A model generated the notes under the pieces. That model did no database searches. It saw nothing but the letters and a program-made list of their open reading frames with translations, and was not told where the DNA came from. From positions 4,973,209 through 5,037,208 of the forward strand of contig CM034100.1 in assembly GCA_019914945.1 (NCBI GenBank): DNA of 64,000 nucleotides, given 5' to 3'. A program made the position numbers and the translations under genes. Each line of letters opens with the position of its first letter. Within the stretch, counting starts at the first letter, position 1. This DNA comes from Typha latifolia (Eukaryota > Streptophyta > Magnoliopsida > Poales > Typhaceae). Positions 25,701-36,858 of the stretch are shown here, in pieces.

Positions 25701-28387
25701 TTCTTGATTCCCCAATTCATTGTCATTATAGAAGATCTTTTGTCTGAAAGAATTCTTTCAGGATCCATCTTTATCTGTCCCTTAATCCTGTTGATCTTTA
25801 CTTCTTTATAAAAGAAATAGAAATTGATAAATACTATATTAGGAATAGTCATTCACCTAATATCCTTTTACATGTTGCTTCTGAGGTTTTTACAGCTCAT
25901 TTACATTTCTATGTATCTTAAGATGAGAAGCCCAGTAGCTGACTGAAAGGAAAATGAAGATGCTTGTGAAGCAACTTGGTTGCAGACTTGCAACTAAATG
26001 AAAAAAAAAAAATGAAGACGCTTTCTTTGTGAAAGAAAATCTTCCTTTTATTGCAAAGTTAGTGTTCCTCTTCCTATAATGTTTGGAATGTTCTCACCAT
26101 GCAGGCACTTTTGCATGCTTCTGTTGCTTTTCAAAGGAAACTTATAGTTGACTGGGTTCCTGCTCCTGATCTAGAAGAGAGAACTGCAGAAGAGGTTTCT
26201 TCTTTGATTAAATCTTATTCCATACTTTTTAGTCATTTATCTCATCCTGCACTAAAGGCTACTGAATTTTTCTTTGTATAGGCACCTGATCTCTATGAAA
26301 AGGCATGGGATTTGTTGAAGGTAAGAAAATCCCTTGCATACTTATTATATATGGGTATGAGATATGTTAGAATATAAATATAAAAATTACTATTTTTTTA
26401 GCTTTTATAGAAGCTTATCGACTAACATAGTATCAGAATAAGAGGTCATGGGTTTAAAGCCTGGCGTGCACATCTACTTTTACGCATTAAGTCATGTTCA
26501 CTTTTTAGGTCTATCAAAATATCTAAAGCTTAGAAACGAAGTGGAGCATTAGAATATAAATATAAAAAACAATTATTTTTCAGCAGTTTAAGCTTTTAGG
26601 ATTATTTGTGAGTTTATAAGATAAATAGATTATATGTTTCTGTTTCAGCATCCTAAATAATCCTTTTAAAACAGGGTGCAAATGGAGTGCTAGTTCCGGG
26701 AGGTTTTGGTGACAGAGGAGTGGAAGGGAAAATACTTGCTGCAAAATATGCCAGAGAAAATAATATCCCATTTCTTGGCATATGTCTAGGCATGCAAATC
26801 GCTGTTATTGAGTTTGCACGATCTGTTCTCAACTTGAAAGATGCAAACAGCACTGAGTTTGATCCTGACACAAAAAATCCATGTGTCATTTTCATGCCAG
26901 AGGTAATATAGTTTGTGTTTACAAATTAACTTTTGCTATTTTATGTTGCTATAGTTGGTATTAATCCTTTCTTACGTATTATGCGTGTGATACAGGGTTC
27001 AAAAACTCATATGGGGGGGACAATGCGACTTGGATTAAGGAGGACTTCTTTCCAAGTCATGGACTGCAAATCAGCTAAGCTGTAACGACTAAGACTTTCG
27101 ACCAACCTTGTTTGTTGTATCATGTGTCATGACTAAATTTCTTATCTATTAGGTATGGAAACACTAATTACGTTGATGAACGACATCGTCATAGATATGA
27201 GGTCTGCTTCATGATAGTTCATTGCTGGACATTATGTTGATCCTGCATTTACATTAACAACAATGTATTTTGTATTAAATAATGTTCATTATGTAGGTCA
27301 ATCCTGATTTGGTTATGGATCTTGAAGCTTCTGGACTTGCATTTGTTGGCAGAGATGAAACTGGAAAGCGTATGGAGGTTTGTGTTCGACTATGTGATCA
27401 TTTCTTTCTTCCAGAGGTTTATGGTGATTCTGAAATCCCTTTACCTTGATTTTTGCAGATTCTTGAACTGCCTGCTCATCCATACTTTGTTGGAGTTCAA
27501 TTTCATCCAGAGTTCAAGTCTAGACCTGGAAGGCCATCTGCACCATTTTTAGGTAATGATTTACTTTCGTTCATGCTCACTATCATTTCTTTAAAATGGC
27601 TAATTTTCTCTTCCTTGTGCGCACCATGGGAAGAAAAGAAATAAGAATGAAACCTCTTAGTTAGTATTGGCTTAAACTGTTTCCTTTACACTTGTCCACC
27701 CTGCTTGTGACAAGTGTTGCATGACCCACTTATCAACTGTCTCCTTATGTATATCAGCCGCGATTGGACCTAATGTTTTTTTTCCCCTTAATGAAATTGA
27801 TTCTCCATCGCACCTGACCACACTTACCAACACTTGCATGGCAGGGCTGAGATCCATGACAGTAGTTAAGTAGGTCATGCAATTTGCATGTTAAACTGTT
27901 CAGATTGAAGAACTTCCTTTTCTGGGATTCCAAATGGTTATTGTCATAGTTTCTTAAATGTTGGTGTCTGGCAAACAGGAACTTCTTAGGTTGCTGAGAC
28001 ATTTCGAGACACTAATAATTGGGAAATAATTTCTTCCTGAGAATTGAGATTGTTGGAGCTGTTCAAATTTTCAGATATATTTTCCTTACAAGTGCATTAT
28101 TTCTCCAACAAACTTTGATGCTTGCGACCATAAATTAAGATATGTAGGCTTTCTGGACTATAACCAAAACTCTTTTAATCTCTGATGTCCCGACAGGGTT
28201 GATTGCGGCGTCGTGTGGGCAATTGGACGCTTTGCTGCAAAGTCCAAGCCAGGCTAACCAGCCAACCCCAAAGAAATTTCCAACCAATGTTTTAAAGACA
28301 AATCCCTACCAAAATGGAACAGCCAAGAAAACCATTAACATACTCGATGGAAGAGTTCTGTCAAATGGCAACGGCGTGCATGTCTAA
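22786..28387 (+). CDS. CTPS: CTP synthase, glutamine-hydrolysing
   Basis: Twenty-one exons: 22786-22930, 23439-23518, 23746-23832, 23998-24048, 24142-24259, 24354-24410, 24533-24597, 24703-24786, 24868-24918, 25044-25106, 25194-25240, 25368-25437, 25540-25602, 26105-26194, 26282-26320, 26675-26902, 26996-27081, 27153-27201, 27297-27377, 27459-27552 and 28197-28387. All introns are GT..AG and every phase joins, giving 612 residues. The enzyme converts UTP, ATP and glutamine to CTP, the last step of pyrimidine nucleotide synthesis. The N-terminal synthetase half begins [17 protein letters not shown] and contains [15 protein letters not shown] and GGTIGDIES. The C-terminal class I glutamine amidotransferase half has the nucleophile in GICLGMQ (Cys407) and the His534/Glu536 pair in FHPEF. 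The frame is open upstream to 22627. The ATG at 22786 is in good context (G at -3, G at +4) and adds nine residues to the usual start at 22813, so either could be used. Intron 15 carries a miniature LTR element. Confidence 0.96.
26360..26623 (+). mobile_element. TRIM-like miniature LTR element in CTP synthase intron 15
   Basis: A 5' terminal repeat at 26365-26427 begins TGTTAGAATATAAATATAAA and ends CTAACA. It is followed at once by TAGTATCAGAAT, close to the initiator-tRNA primer site TGGTATCAGAGC. A purine tract (GAAGTGGAG) precedes a second copy of the repeat at 26547-26618, beginning ATTAGAATATAAATATAAA. A perfect 5-base duplication, AGATA, flanks the element (26360-26364 and 26619-26623). 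The interior of about 120 bases has no coding capacity. This is the layout of a terminal-repeat retrotransposon in miniature. Confidence 0.7.
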
Positions 28388-31300
28388 GGAATCTCCTGCC
28401 TGGCTTCGGTTTTCCTCTCTTCTTCCAAGTCATGTTTCAATTCTTGTTCTTTTTGGTTTTTGTCTGTACAGTAAATTGATCGGAGAAGCATAGTTCTAGT
28501 TCAAGAGTCTTGTAAGGAGGCAGCTACTTGCAATGTTTTAATAGTGAGCGGCTCGTTTTGACAGTATACTATGTCCTCTTTTTTCAATAGATGGAGAAAT
28601 TTCCTAATATCATTTTGCGTGTCTCAATAGCAATCATGTTTATCTTTTAAGGCAGCAATGTATACATGGCTTTAATTTTTCAAAGCAAAGTTCATTCACG
28701 TAACTGCATTGTTGAACGTGGAATTATTTACTAGGATCTAAATTATGTGGCCAAGGGTTATACTTAAACTGATAAAAATTATAATTAAGCTAGATGATAC
28801 AGCACAGGTTAAGCTCTTTATAGGCATTAACATTACAAACATATGAACATGATACTTCTTTTAAATCTCCCTGCAGGTTATATAAAGCATTATTTCCAGA
28901 GGAACACACTCTGGGAGTCTGGGACACCGTTAAAAAAAAATTCTGACAGTTCTAAAAGAAATTTATCAACCATGCTAGATTGGATCATATAGCCAAATTC
29001 ATTGGTGCCGGAAAAAAAATGATTCTTTTCAGATAATGCTTGCATTGGCAATTTCATTTCCTCTTATTTGTAAGAGCGTGTCCAATAAGCTACCTTTTCC
29101 AACACAAATCTTTGAAGTCAACAAGGTGCAGAAGGATAGCCACGAATCATTTAGGAAAAATTATGATGACATTATTCCATCAAAAATAATTAGGGAAAAG
29201 TTCGTATAAACAGGCACCCACTTGCACATATTTATATATAGAGCTCAATACGCAAACACATTCAATGCAAAGCCAACCTACTAACTTCAACTTGAAAGCT
29301 TGCAGGTCTTAGTATTGCATGCCATGCATCCATGAACAAGGCAAGTAATCGAAGTGACCCCTTGTTATGTCCTTTACCAGAACCACAACTCTTTTCTTCT
29401 TCCTATTGAAGTTAATATATCTAATCAAATGTGAGGTTAATAGTTGGTGGTAAGGACTTCGGAACCCTTTAGAGTTTAAAAGGTTCTGAGGTCATTCCCA
29501 CCAAAAACTCTTTTCTTCTTCCTATAACTTTTTGTTTGGATGATTGCTATGATAATTGCTGCTATTGTATTACTTAATGGCTGCTGCAGTACTTGCTTGC
29601 TCATTGTTCAGGCTGGTCAAACGATATCAATGGAAATCACTCAGAGAGGCAACACTTGGTGAGTTGGTGAGTTTTTGGATACTCCGTTTGAGATTCATTT
29701 TGTCATTTCTCATTGAAGGTGCTAATATCTTCTGCTTGAAGGCAACTGATTCAACCATAACTAATGAACAAAAATCAAAAGAAGAGATCTGATATTAGAC
29801 AATTCTAGTATGCACTAATATATGTAAATTATGTGTACTCTTTTATAAGAAAAGATGCATAGGTTATAAAAAATATATGCACTTAATATTATATATTAAA
29901 TTAAAAAATATAATATAATAAATTACAAAATCCCTGAATTTATGCGATAGGAAGATACTTGATGAAAAGGAATGGATCGTGATCCCATGAAATTTGAGCC
30001 ACTGGATGCTTTAAAGATGCATGACAGAAATGTCCAAAGATGAAGAACCTCTAAGGGGGTGAAAGGAATCCGACACTGATCGGATAGTGTCAAAATCATA
30101 ATATGTATTCTTATTTCAGATATGGATATGAATAGTAGATGGATAATAAATTTACTGATCATCTCTTTTAACAGTGGATATTTATAGGTAATTCATATTC
30201 TATTCTACGACCATGAATGGATGTGATATTGCTAAGTCTACGACAAAGTAGTCAAAACAGAGTCTTCTGATCTTTTTAATTTATTTCACATAAAATAATT
30301 GGCTAATATCACAAACATCAGTAAAAGTTATTAAATCTGGATAAACTGAAACAAACTATTAAAATTAGAGCCTTCCGATCTCTATGAAACGATACAAGCC
30401 TTAGTAATCCCCTCCTTGGGCAGATAACCAATAGAACAAGGACGAGTAAAGATGTGTCTTGAGTCAGAAATATCATGATGTGCACATTGCCACAGTTTCA
30501 CACAATATTTGATATGAATCTGATTCTGTCGACCAGTGTAGCATGAATTTACTAGAATACAGTTCATCCAATGATTGGTCATAGCATGTCCATTCTTCAG
30601 AATTGAATTAATGAAGCAATATAACAAAGAAGATAAAGATAGAGAGAGAATAAGTCCTACAATTATAATGCAGAAACATAATTGAATTGTTAAATACACA
30701 TAAGCAGAAAGGGTTGTCAAGAGGAGAAACTGATACCGCTAAGAATAGAGGAGAAGAAACTCTTTCTTTCCTCCTACCATGAGACTAAAAGTTCAATAAT
30801 CATCTAAGTAAACATCAATTTGAAACTAAAAACTCATGTAGAAACTTGTTTAGCTATAGAAAAAACAAAAAGTTTAGAGGAGATATAAAAATAGGTAATT
30901 TTCTGTGCATTTCTCTGAGTAGTGAGCCTGCAACGCCATACCTTACAGGGAAAGATCTTCAAGGACTTGATGGGAGAGTGGTTTCCTCTTGTCCATGGCA
31001 CTGTAACTGGCCTGTTTCACAGGAATCATAGACAATTACAGGAAAATATATAAGTATTTTCAAATTATCTAGTAAATCTGATATAGTGATAATCTTACAC
31101 AGTGTATAGAAGATAGGAAAAAGCAATAACAGTCTGGCCTTTGTGAGACTAATTTCTAAACCAAGGCCAAGTAAAGATATCATATTCTGGATATAAGTTC
31201 AAAATAGATAGAAATTATATCTTCAATTTATTTGCACAACTCATTAATATATTTGAGACAGCATTCACCTTACAATGTATTCTTGGCAAAGCCAGCTATA

Positions 31301-31757
31301 TCAGCCAGAATGGCTTCATATGCTTTTGACACCTTTTGCAGTCTGAATTCTCAGGAACTTCATCTTGAATTAGTTTTTGGCCTTGGGGTGATGCAGGAGT
31401 CAAATTTCTTTTTGAGATGTCCTGTTCCTAACACTTCTGCAACTTGAAATATGACAGTTCTTGCAAACTAGGTACTCTGCCACCAATAGCCTTTAGCAGG
31501 AGGAGCACCAAGGAGCATTGATCATTATATTAAATTATCGGAAATTCTTATCCCAACTGATTTGGTTCTCTCATGTTAAAAAGAGGAATAGGTATCGTTC
31601 TTCTCTTTTGAAATTAACTGAATAAAGTGTTTCTCCGTTCAGATGCACTGCACAGAGTTAATACAGTAGTCATCTCCTAATATTACAAGACTCAGCTCCA
31701 TTGCAGAGAGAAATTTTTAACACCTCAATGGTTCTGAATTAATCTTTCTTTTTGTAG
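28388..31757. other. Intergenic region between CTP synthase and a PPR gene
   Basis: The first 200 bases are the probable CTP synthase 3' untranslated region. An exon-like stretch near 29590-29660 (preceded by TGCTGCAG, followed by GTGAGT) has no recognisable product. On the minus strand near 31020-30950 the residues CETGQLQCHG recall a thaumatin-like protein, but the frame stops within 20 codons. No gene can be supported. The part next to 31757 is the likely 3' leader of the PPR gene. Confidence 0.5.
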
Positions 31758-33581
31758 TTACCAATAATCTTGGCATGAACATTCTCCATCTCTGAACTGA
31801 TGATAACGATTAACATCCCGTATAATGATTTCCCTTTGCACAATCTGTGAAATAAACTTGATGGCAACATGACAGTCCTCACAGACCCGAAGGTTCTTTG
31901 TAATAAGAAGCCTTGTGCCAGGAGCTGTAGTAAGGAGCCCAAATGCAATAGCCAGCCTTTCACTGTGACTTCGAACCATGTTCCTCTTCTCATCATCTTC
32001 CACATCATGAAAGACAGACCTTATGTCCGGTACATAGCCAGCTTCTTTCATTAGCCCCTCCAACCTCTCTAACTCAGTGTTTATCTCCTCTGACATAGGA
32101 TGAGATAGATCACCCACAAGAAAGCCATGAACTTCGCCTTTGACTTCAATCCAGCTACAAGCAATGCTCTTCTTCAAGCCTCTATTGGTCATCATCTTTC
32201 TCACCCTGGCAGTTTCCTCCCACTTCCCAGCTTGAGCATAGATATTGGATAAAAGCACATAATTCCCTGCATCATCAGGCTCCAATTCAATCAATTTCTG
32301 CAAAGCTAACTCTCCTAATTCCACATTCTTGTGAATTTTACAACCATTCAGTAGTGCACCCCAGACTCCTGAATCTGGTTTCATTGGCATCTCTTTGATA
32401 AGTTTATGAGCTTCATCCAGTCTACCAGAGTGGCCAAGAAGATCAATCAAGCAAGTGTAATGCTGCACTGTCGGTTTGATGGAGTACTCATTCACCATCA
32501 AATCAAAGAACTCTCTTCCTTCTTCCATCAGTCCTCCACGATTGCAAGCCGACAGGACACCAACAAAAGTTATATGGTCAGGCAGTACTTGAGCCTCGAC
32601 ACACATCTTATCAAACAATGTAAGTGCTTCATCTGCATGACCATGCATTCCATATCCACAGATCATAGAATTCCAAGACACGAGCCTTCTCTCCATGAGC
32701 TGCTCAAACAGTATCCTAGCAACCCGAACCCATCCACTCTTTGCATACATATCAACAAGGGCAGTTTTCACCTTGTCCTTAGATTCGAAACCCCTCCTCC
32801 AGCTAAACCCATGCAGCTCCCTCCCTCTTGGTAAAGCAGCTGCATCAGCTGCCGCTGATATCACACTCACTAGAGTCGCATCCGTAGCTCCAAATCCACT
32901 TGCAGCCATATCACGGCACACAGAGAGCGCTTCCCTTGGGTGCCCATTTTGTGCATATGCGGCAATCATGGAATTCCACAACACAGTATCTCTGGTAAAA
33001 ATTTGATCAAAGACATTGCGAGCATCATCCACACATCCACACTTCGCGTACATATCGATAAGTCCAGCACCCACAAAAACATCTGTATCCCATTGGGTAT
33101 GCACAACTAAATCATGGATATTCCTCCCTGTCTTGATATCCGAGAGAGCCGAGCATGCCTTGAGGACAAACGGGAAGGTAAAGTTATCCGGCACAAGACC
33201 ATAATCAAGCATCTGGTAGTACAGCGAGATCGCAACCTCGTGAGGTCCATTCCATGCATAAGCTCGGATGAGCACATTCCAAAGAAATAAATTCCTCTTG
33301 GGAATTCTATCAAACAGATTGTGTGCATAAGATAATGAGTTGCAAACCGAGTACAAGTTAACGAGTTTGGTGGCCAATACGGTGTCAAAACCGAGGCCGG
33401 AGAGGATTAAGCGAGCGTGGAGCTTCTTTCCAGGGTCAAGTGCCTTCCGGTCTATGGAAGATTGGAGGAGAGATGAGTAGTCGTGGTAGCTTAAGGAGCT
33501 ATGGTTAGTGTAAGGTAGAGAGAGGAAGTGTTTGAAACGGAATTTGGACAAAACTAACCGAACCCCACTATGGTTATTCAT
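31758..33581 (-). CDS. Pentatricopeptide repeat protein, PLS class with E and DYW domains
   Basis: A single-exon gene of 607 residues from an ATG at 33581. PPR proteins of this class bind specific organelle transcripts and their DYW domain carries out C-to-U RNA editing. The N-terminal 45 residues are basic and Ser/Leu-rich, consistent with an organelle transit peptide. PPR motifs begin near SLLQSSIDRKALDPGKKLHA and include LVNLYSVCNSLSYAHNLF, LIDMYAKCGCVDDARNVF and LVDMYAKSGWVRVARILF. The E domain includes DSGVWGALLNGCKIH and the SCSWIEV-like ACSWIEVKGEVHGF (PG box). The DYW deaminase motif is complete: HSE followed by CEDCH, then NRYHQF, then CSCQDYW at the C-terminus. It is about the usual size for a short DYW protein. 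A (CTAT)n stretch lies just upstream of the start codon. I do not assign an individual orthologue. Confidence 0.95.
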   Translation of the reverse strand: MNNHSGVRLVLSKFRFKHFLSLPYTNHSSLSYHDYSSLLQSSIDRKALDPGKKLHARLILSGLGFDTVLATKLVNLYSVCNSLSYAHNLFDRIPKRNLFLWNVLIRAYAWNGPHEVAISLYYQMLDYGLVPDNFTFPFVLKACSALSDIKTGRNIHDLVVHTQWDTDVFVGAGLIDMYAKCGCVDDARNVFDQIFTRDTVLWNSMIAAYAQNGHPREALSVCRDMAASGFGATDATLVSVISAAADAAALPRGRELHGFSWRRGFESKDKVKTALVDMYAKSGWVRVARILFEQLMERRLVSWNSMICGYGMHGHADEALTLFDKMCVEAQVLPDHITFVGVLSACNRGGLMEEGREFFDLMVNEYSIKPTVQHYTCLIDLLGHSGRLDEAHKLIKEMPMKPDSGVWGALLNGCKIHKNVELGELALQKLIELEPDDAGNYVLLSNIYAQAGKWEETARVRKMMTNRGLKKSIACSWIEVKGEVHGFLVGDLSHPMSEEINTELERLEGLMKEAGYVPDIRSVFHDVEDDEKRNMVRSHSERLAIAFGLLTTAPGTRLLITKNLRVCEDCHVAIKFISQIVQREIIIRDVNRYHQFRDGECSCQDYW

Positions 33582-33599
33582 ATGTATCAGGTAATATCA

Positions 33600-33632
33600 C
33601 ATCTATCTATCTATCTATCTATATATCTATCC
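33600..33632. repeat. (CTAT)n repeat upstream of the PPR gene
   Basis: About seven imperfect tetranucleotide units start 19 bases upstream of the PPR start codon, probably within its 5' leader or core promoter. Confidence 0.8.
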
Positions 33633-34241
33633 TTATTTTTATCTATGTAGCTTCACGAAGGCCGAAGCAGCCAACTGTTATAGTAAAACTAAAAAAGTAC
33701 CCCTGACATTAGAAAGCATAAGTCTTTCGGTAATTTACTTTCTAATGTTTGGTGAGAGATTGAAATTCTGAGTTTTTTTCCTTTCTATTATTTAGTTAAG
33801 AAAGGAAAAAAAATAAAAGTTATAATTTCAAAACAAAAATGAGAGGATTTGTTCATGTCTATACCTTTCTAAAAAAATTTATTTCTGTATAACGTTTTAG
33901 AAGCATATGAATATCCTTTAAAAGCCATAATTGTTAGATATGTACCTTTGTACCTTTCATGTTAATTTTTAACAAATATAAGTTAAAATTTTTAGTATTT
34001 GGAGTATAAAAAACATAAATACTATTAATAGAAAAGAGTGGATAAATAAATTAAGGGGTTTTTGCAATTCTAGTGACGTTTATAAACTTTATTAATGATT
34101 AATTTTGTTTGAGGAGTATTCACAAAATTTCTTTTGGAAATGTATCTATGTTAAAAAAAAACAGAATTTAAAATAGATAAGTAGAAATATTTAGAGCGGT
34201 ATATATGTAAACAATAGATTTTAGAACAATATACAAGTTGG
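33633..34241. other. AT-rich spacer between the PPR gene and the Mutator-like element
   Basis: No gene. It contains an 11-base perfect inverted repeat, ACATTAGAAAG (33706-33716) with CTTTCTAATGT (33738-33748), which may be the end of a small transposon. Confidence 0.5.
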
Positions 34242-35504
34242 AAAAAATATGGGTTAATTACACCGACACCCTACTATATCTAGTTTTCACATGGACTTTC
34301 TAAACTTTTTTATATTACAATGCCACTCCTAATTTAAAAAAAAAATTTAATGTCATTCTTCTGTTAGTGTAATGTTACATAAATTAGGAGAGCCAACTTA
34401 TGTGAGGTTATTTTAGATGTAAAATAACCTAAGTGCCCTTATTAGAGAGAAGATAACTTAATTTTATTTTGATCCAACAACACTTGGACAAATATACCCT
34501 CATCTTCCTTCTTCCCTCCCCGTTCCCTCCTTCCTTCTATTCTCTCCCTCCCCGACAATGCTACTGCCCACGGCACTGGCAAGGTACAAGGCGAGGGTCT
34601 CCATAGTGCCGGGACCTCCCTCCCTCCCTCTTTCCCCCTGCTACGTCAGCCTCCTCGGTGCCTACAATGCCGCCTCAGCGGCAATTGAGGGAATTTGATC
34701 GATTGTAGGTCCTCTGTCTCCGCTACATGCTTCATCTCGTCGGTCGAGATGCACTCGAGAATTGGGCGGTAGTGCTGGGGCATAAGATCGGGGTCATTAT
34801 AGTGGAGAGCTCGTTAGAGACGATGGCGTCGTGGTGGACCTTGCTCTCAAACTTAGTTATGCAAGGGGACTCCAAGACTGCTTCAAACTTCTCGTCCCTG
34901 TCGATGTGAAATTCCTTGACACCCGATAGGCTCAGCTTGACCAGATTGCAGCCCCTCCCCAATGACGCTATCACCCACAGGCCCATGAAGAGGTCAGTCG
35001 CCCCCACGGGTGAGGGAACCGGTAGGTCTCCACTACGACAGGATCGTTGTGGAGGGAGCAGCACGGGAGGCTGCGCCGCAGGGGATGGGGAGGCGGTAGT
35101 AAGCTCGCTGCCGTCGCTCTCCCACTCATGCTCCATTGCCGCTGTTGTCCCTGGAGAAGATCTCATCCGTCACGGTCAGCACTGATGCTACCGACAGTGA
35201 GGCAAGGGAAGGGAAGGTGGGGAGATGAGCAAGGGCTGTGGGGTAATTTACTTTAAAAACTTGTGAGTTTATTGAGGGTATTTAGGTAATTTTATAAATT
35301 AATTCTTTTTTGCTGGCTAAATTGATGATAAAAAAAACTTTTTAAGGGTATAATTGGTTATTACGCATTTTTCGTTACCACCGTTACTTGTTTCATTTTG
35401 CCCCAAAATTTAGGAGTGATATTGCAACTTAAAAAAAATTTAAGAAATCTCGATGAAAATCGAGTATAGTATAAGAGTGTCAGCTTAATTAACCCAAAAA
35501 GTAT
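34242..35504. mobile_element. Candidate Pack-MULE (Mutator-like element with captured GC-rich DNA)
   Basis: The ends at 34251 and 35495 are inverted copies over about 85 bases: GGGTTAATTA..GACAC.CT, then (G/A)TTTTCA, then T(A/G)CAAT..CACTCCTAA, with roughly three quarters of bases shared by eye. The flanking nine bases are AAAAAATAT (34242-34250) and AAAAAGTAT (35496-35504), one mismatch, as expected for a Mutator-type 9-base target duplication. The interior (about 34520-35240) changes abruptly to GC-rich DNA with codon-like structure. The minus-strand frame at 35166-34732 is open for 144 codons and contains ASLGRGCNLVKLSLSGV, which faintly recalls leucine-rich repeats. No transposase is present. 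Such elements carry copied fragments of host genes. The source gene is unknown. Confidence 0.65.
34732..35166 (-). CDS. Open frame inside the Pack-MULE candidate, function unknown
   Basis: This frame of 144 codons is fully open on the minus strand in the GC-rich interior. A Ser/Pro-rich first half is followed by GRGCNLVKLSLSGV, KEFHIDRDEKFEAVLESP and CITKFESKVHHD. It does not match a family I can name. A plus-strand frame is also open over part of the interval, so which strand was coding in the source is uncertain. It is more likely a captured gene fragment than a functional gene. Confidence 0.25.
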   Translation of the reverse strand: MRSSPGTTAAMEHEWESDGSELTTASPSPAAQPPVLLPPQRSCRSGDLPVPSPVGATDLFMGLWVIASLGRGCNLVKLSLSGVKEFHIDRDEKFEAVLESPCITKFESKVHHDAIVSNELSTIMTPILCPSTTAQFSSASRPTR

Positions 35505-36794
35505 TTAATAAAAATATATATTATTTTGGGAATTGTGGTCACATGATTTACATATGATTGAGAATTAGAGTTGGAAAGTCCATTCTCTTTGCGTATAGAA
35601 AAGAGATGGATATGTTTAAAAATAGAGAATAAGGAAAAGTCTAACAAATCAATTTTCAACTCATTTTTCTTCAACCAAATATAATGTGTTGCAGTTCTTA
35701 AAACTACCCATTTCACTTAATTCCCTTATTTTCTTGCAATTTAAACATGTCTAAGAGAGAGGTCCTTCCCAAGTACAATTGTAGCCATAGTTAATCGTAA
35801 GTTACTTTGACCTCTCTTAAATATCTAAAATCTTTTAAATTTAAATATATTTTTCTTATTAATTATCCATTATAAGGTTTCAGTAAAAGATAACATAAAA
35901 AAAGGTAAAACGGTCAAATGGTTAATAACTTTAATAGAAAATTGCCATCACCATTAGTTTTAACAAAAAAAAATTTATCGATTTCAAGTGTGTTATAACT
36001 ACAGAGGGTTAATTTACATGAATAGAATATTTCAGTAGACAGTTTTGAATTTGCTTAATTAATTAGTCAAACAATGTATCATGTGAAATAAAAGTTAAAC
36101 AAGCCTCTTGAGTTTTAAATTAGAAGTGAGGAGACCCATAGACCAAAGAGATTAAACCGTACTTATGATATGAGTCAATATTTGTAATTTAGCTTAGCTT
36201 CGTAGAGGGGGATCTTGTCAGCTACTTAGACCGCATGTTGTTGAATATTCGTGCCTACGGTTAGTAGGTAACAAGTCAACAAAACCTTCCACTCTTGCTT
36301 CCATGAAGCTCCCTTTAAGTACTGATACGTCATCCTAAATTTACTTATTCCCTAGTTTTTCATAGATCTCCCTCGTTTAGTTTTCACGGTATATAACAGT
36401 ATTCACTTATTCACAGTTTCTAGTTTTGAGAAATGGAAGAGATAAATCTCAGGAATAATATAGTTATTTAACATCTATTATAAATAAAGTGTAGAATTTA
36501 TGTCAAAGATCCGTCGCCTAGTTTCTTTTCTCTTTCCTATTATCTTAGTGAGTGTTTCCCATGGAAACGTACTTTGGGATGAGTAATAGTATTAGAACAG
36601 AATAGGACCCCTGTGGACTAGATTAAACCTCATGCGCCGTGCTCTATTTCCATACAAGTGTTTACAAATTACGTCCATTGATTTCCATATTTGACCGTCA
36701 AACTTTTGCTTTGGAATTATACGTTTCATTGGGCAGCGCAAATATACTTGTAGTTCCCAAGTGTGACTTTTTTTCGTTCATTCCTTGCTGTATT
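35505..36794. other. Intergenic AT-rich region
   Basis: Nothing identifiable beyond AT-rich DNA. The right end is the promoter of the small gene at 36859. Confidence 0.55.
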
Positions 36795-36795
36795 C

Positions 36796-36804
36796 TATAT
36801 ATAA
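36796..36804 (+). promoter_or_regulatory. TATA box of the small MGN gene
   Basis: TATATAAA lies 55-63 bases upstream of the ATG at 36859. Transcription would start near 36830, at the CT tract that forms the short leader. Confidence 0.5.
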
Positions 36805-36833
36805 ACATATGGCTGGTGATCGCTTATTGTAGC

Positions 36834-36854
36834 TCTCTCTCTCTCTCTCTCTCT
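36834..36854. repeat. (CT)n tract in the 5' leader of the MGN gene
   Basis: Ten CT units end five bases before the ATG. A GA run also lies just downstream of the stop codon at 37292-37318. Confidence 0.9.
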
Positions 36855-36858
36855 ATCC

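Noticed and set aside
29556..29792. 78-codon frame with exon-like borders
   Set aside because: The splice-like borders give no identifiable product in any frame and no partner exon was found.
30950..31030. Minus-strand CETGQLQCHG resembling a thaumatin-like protein
   Set aside because: Only about 17 codons are readable before a stop, no flanking thaumatin exons are visible, and a match this short can be chance.
31232..31447. Coding-like helix (LQKVSKAYEAILADIAGF) on the minus strand
   Set aside because: It has stops on both sides within about 26 codons and no recognisable family. It may be a relic but cannot be supported.
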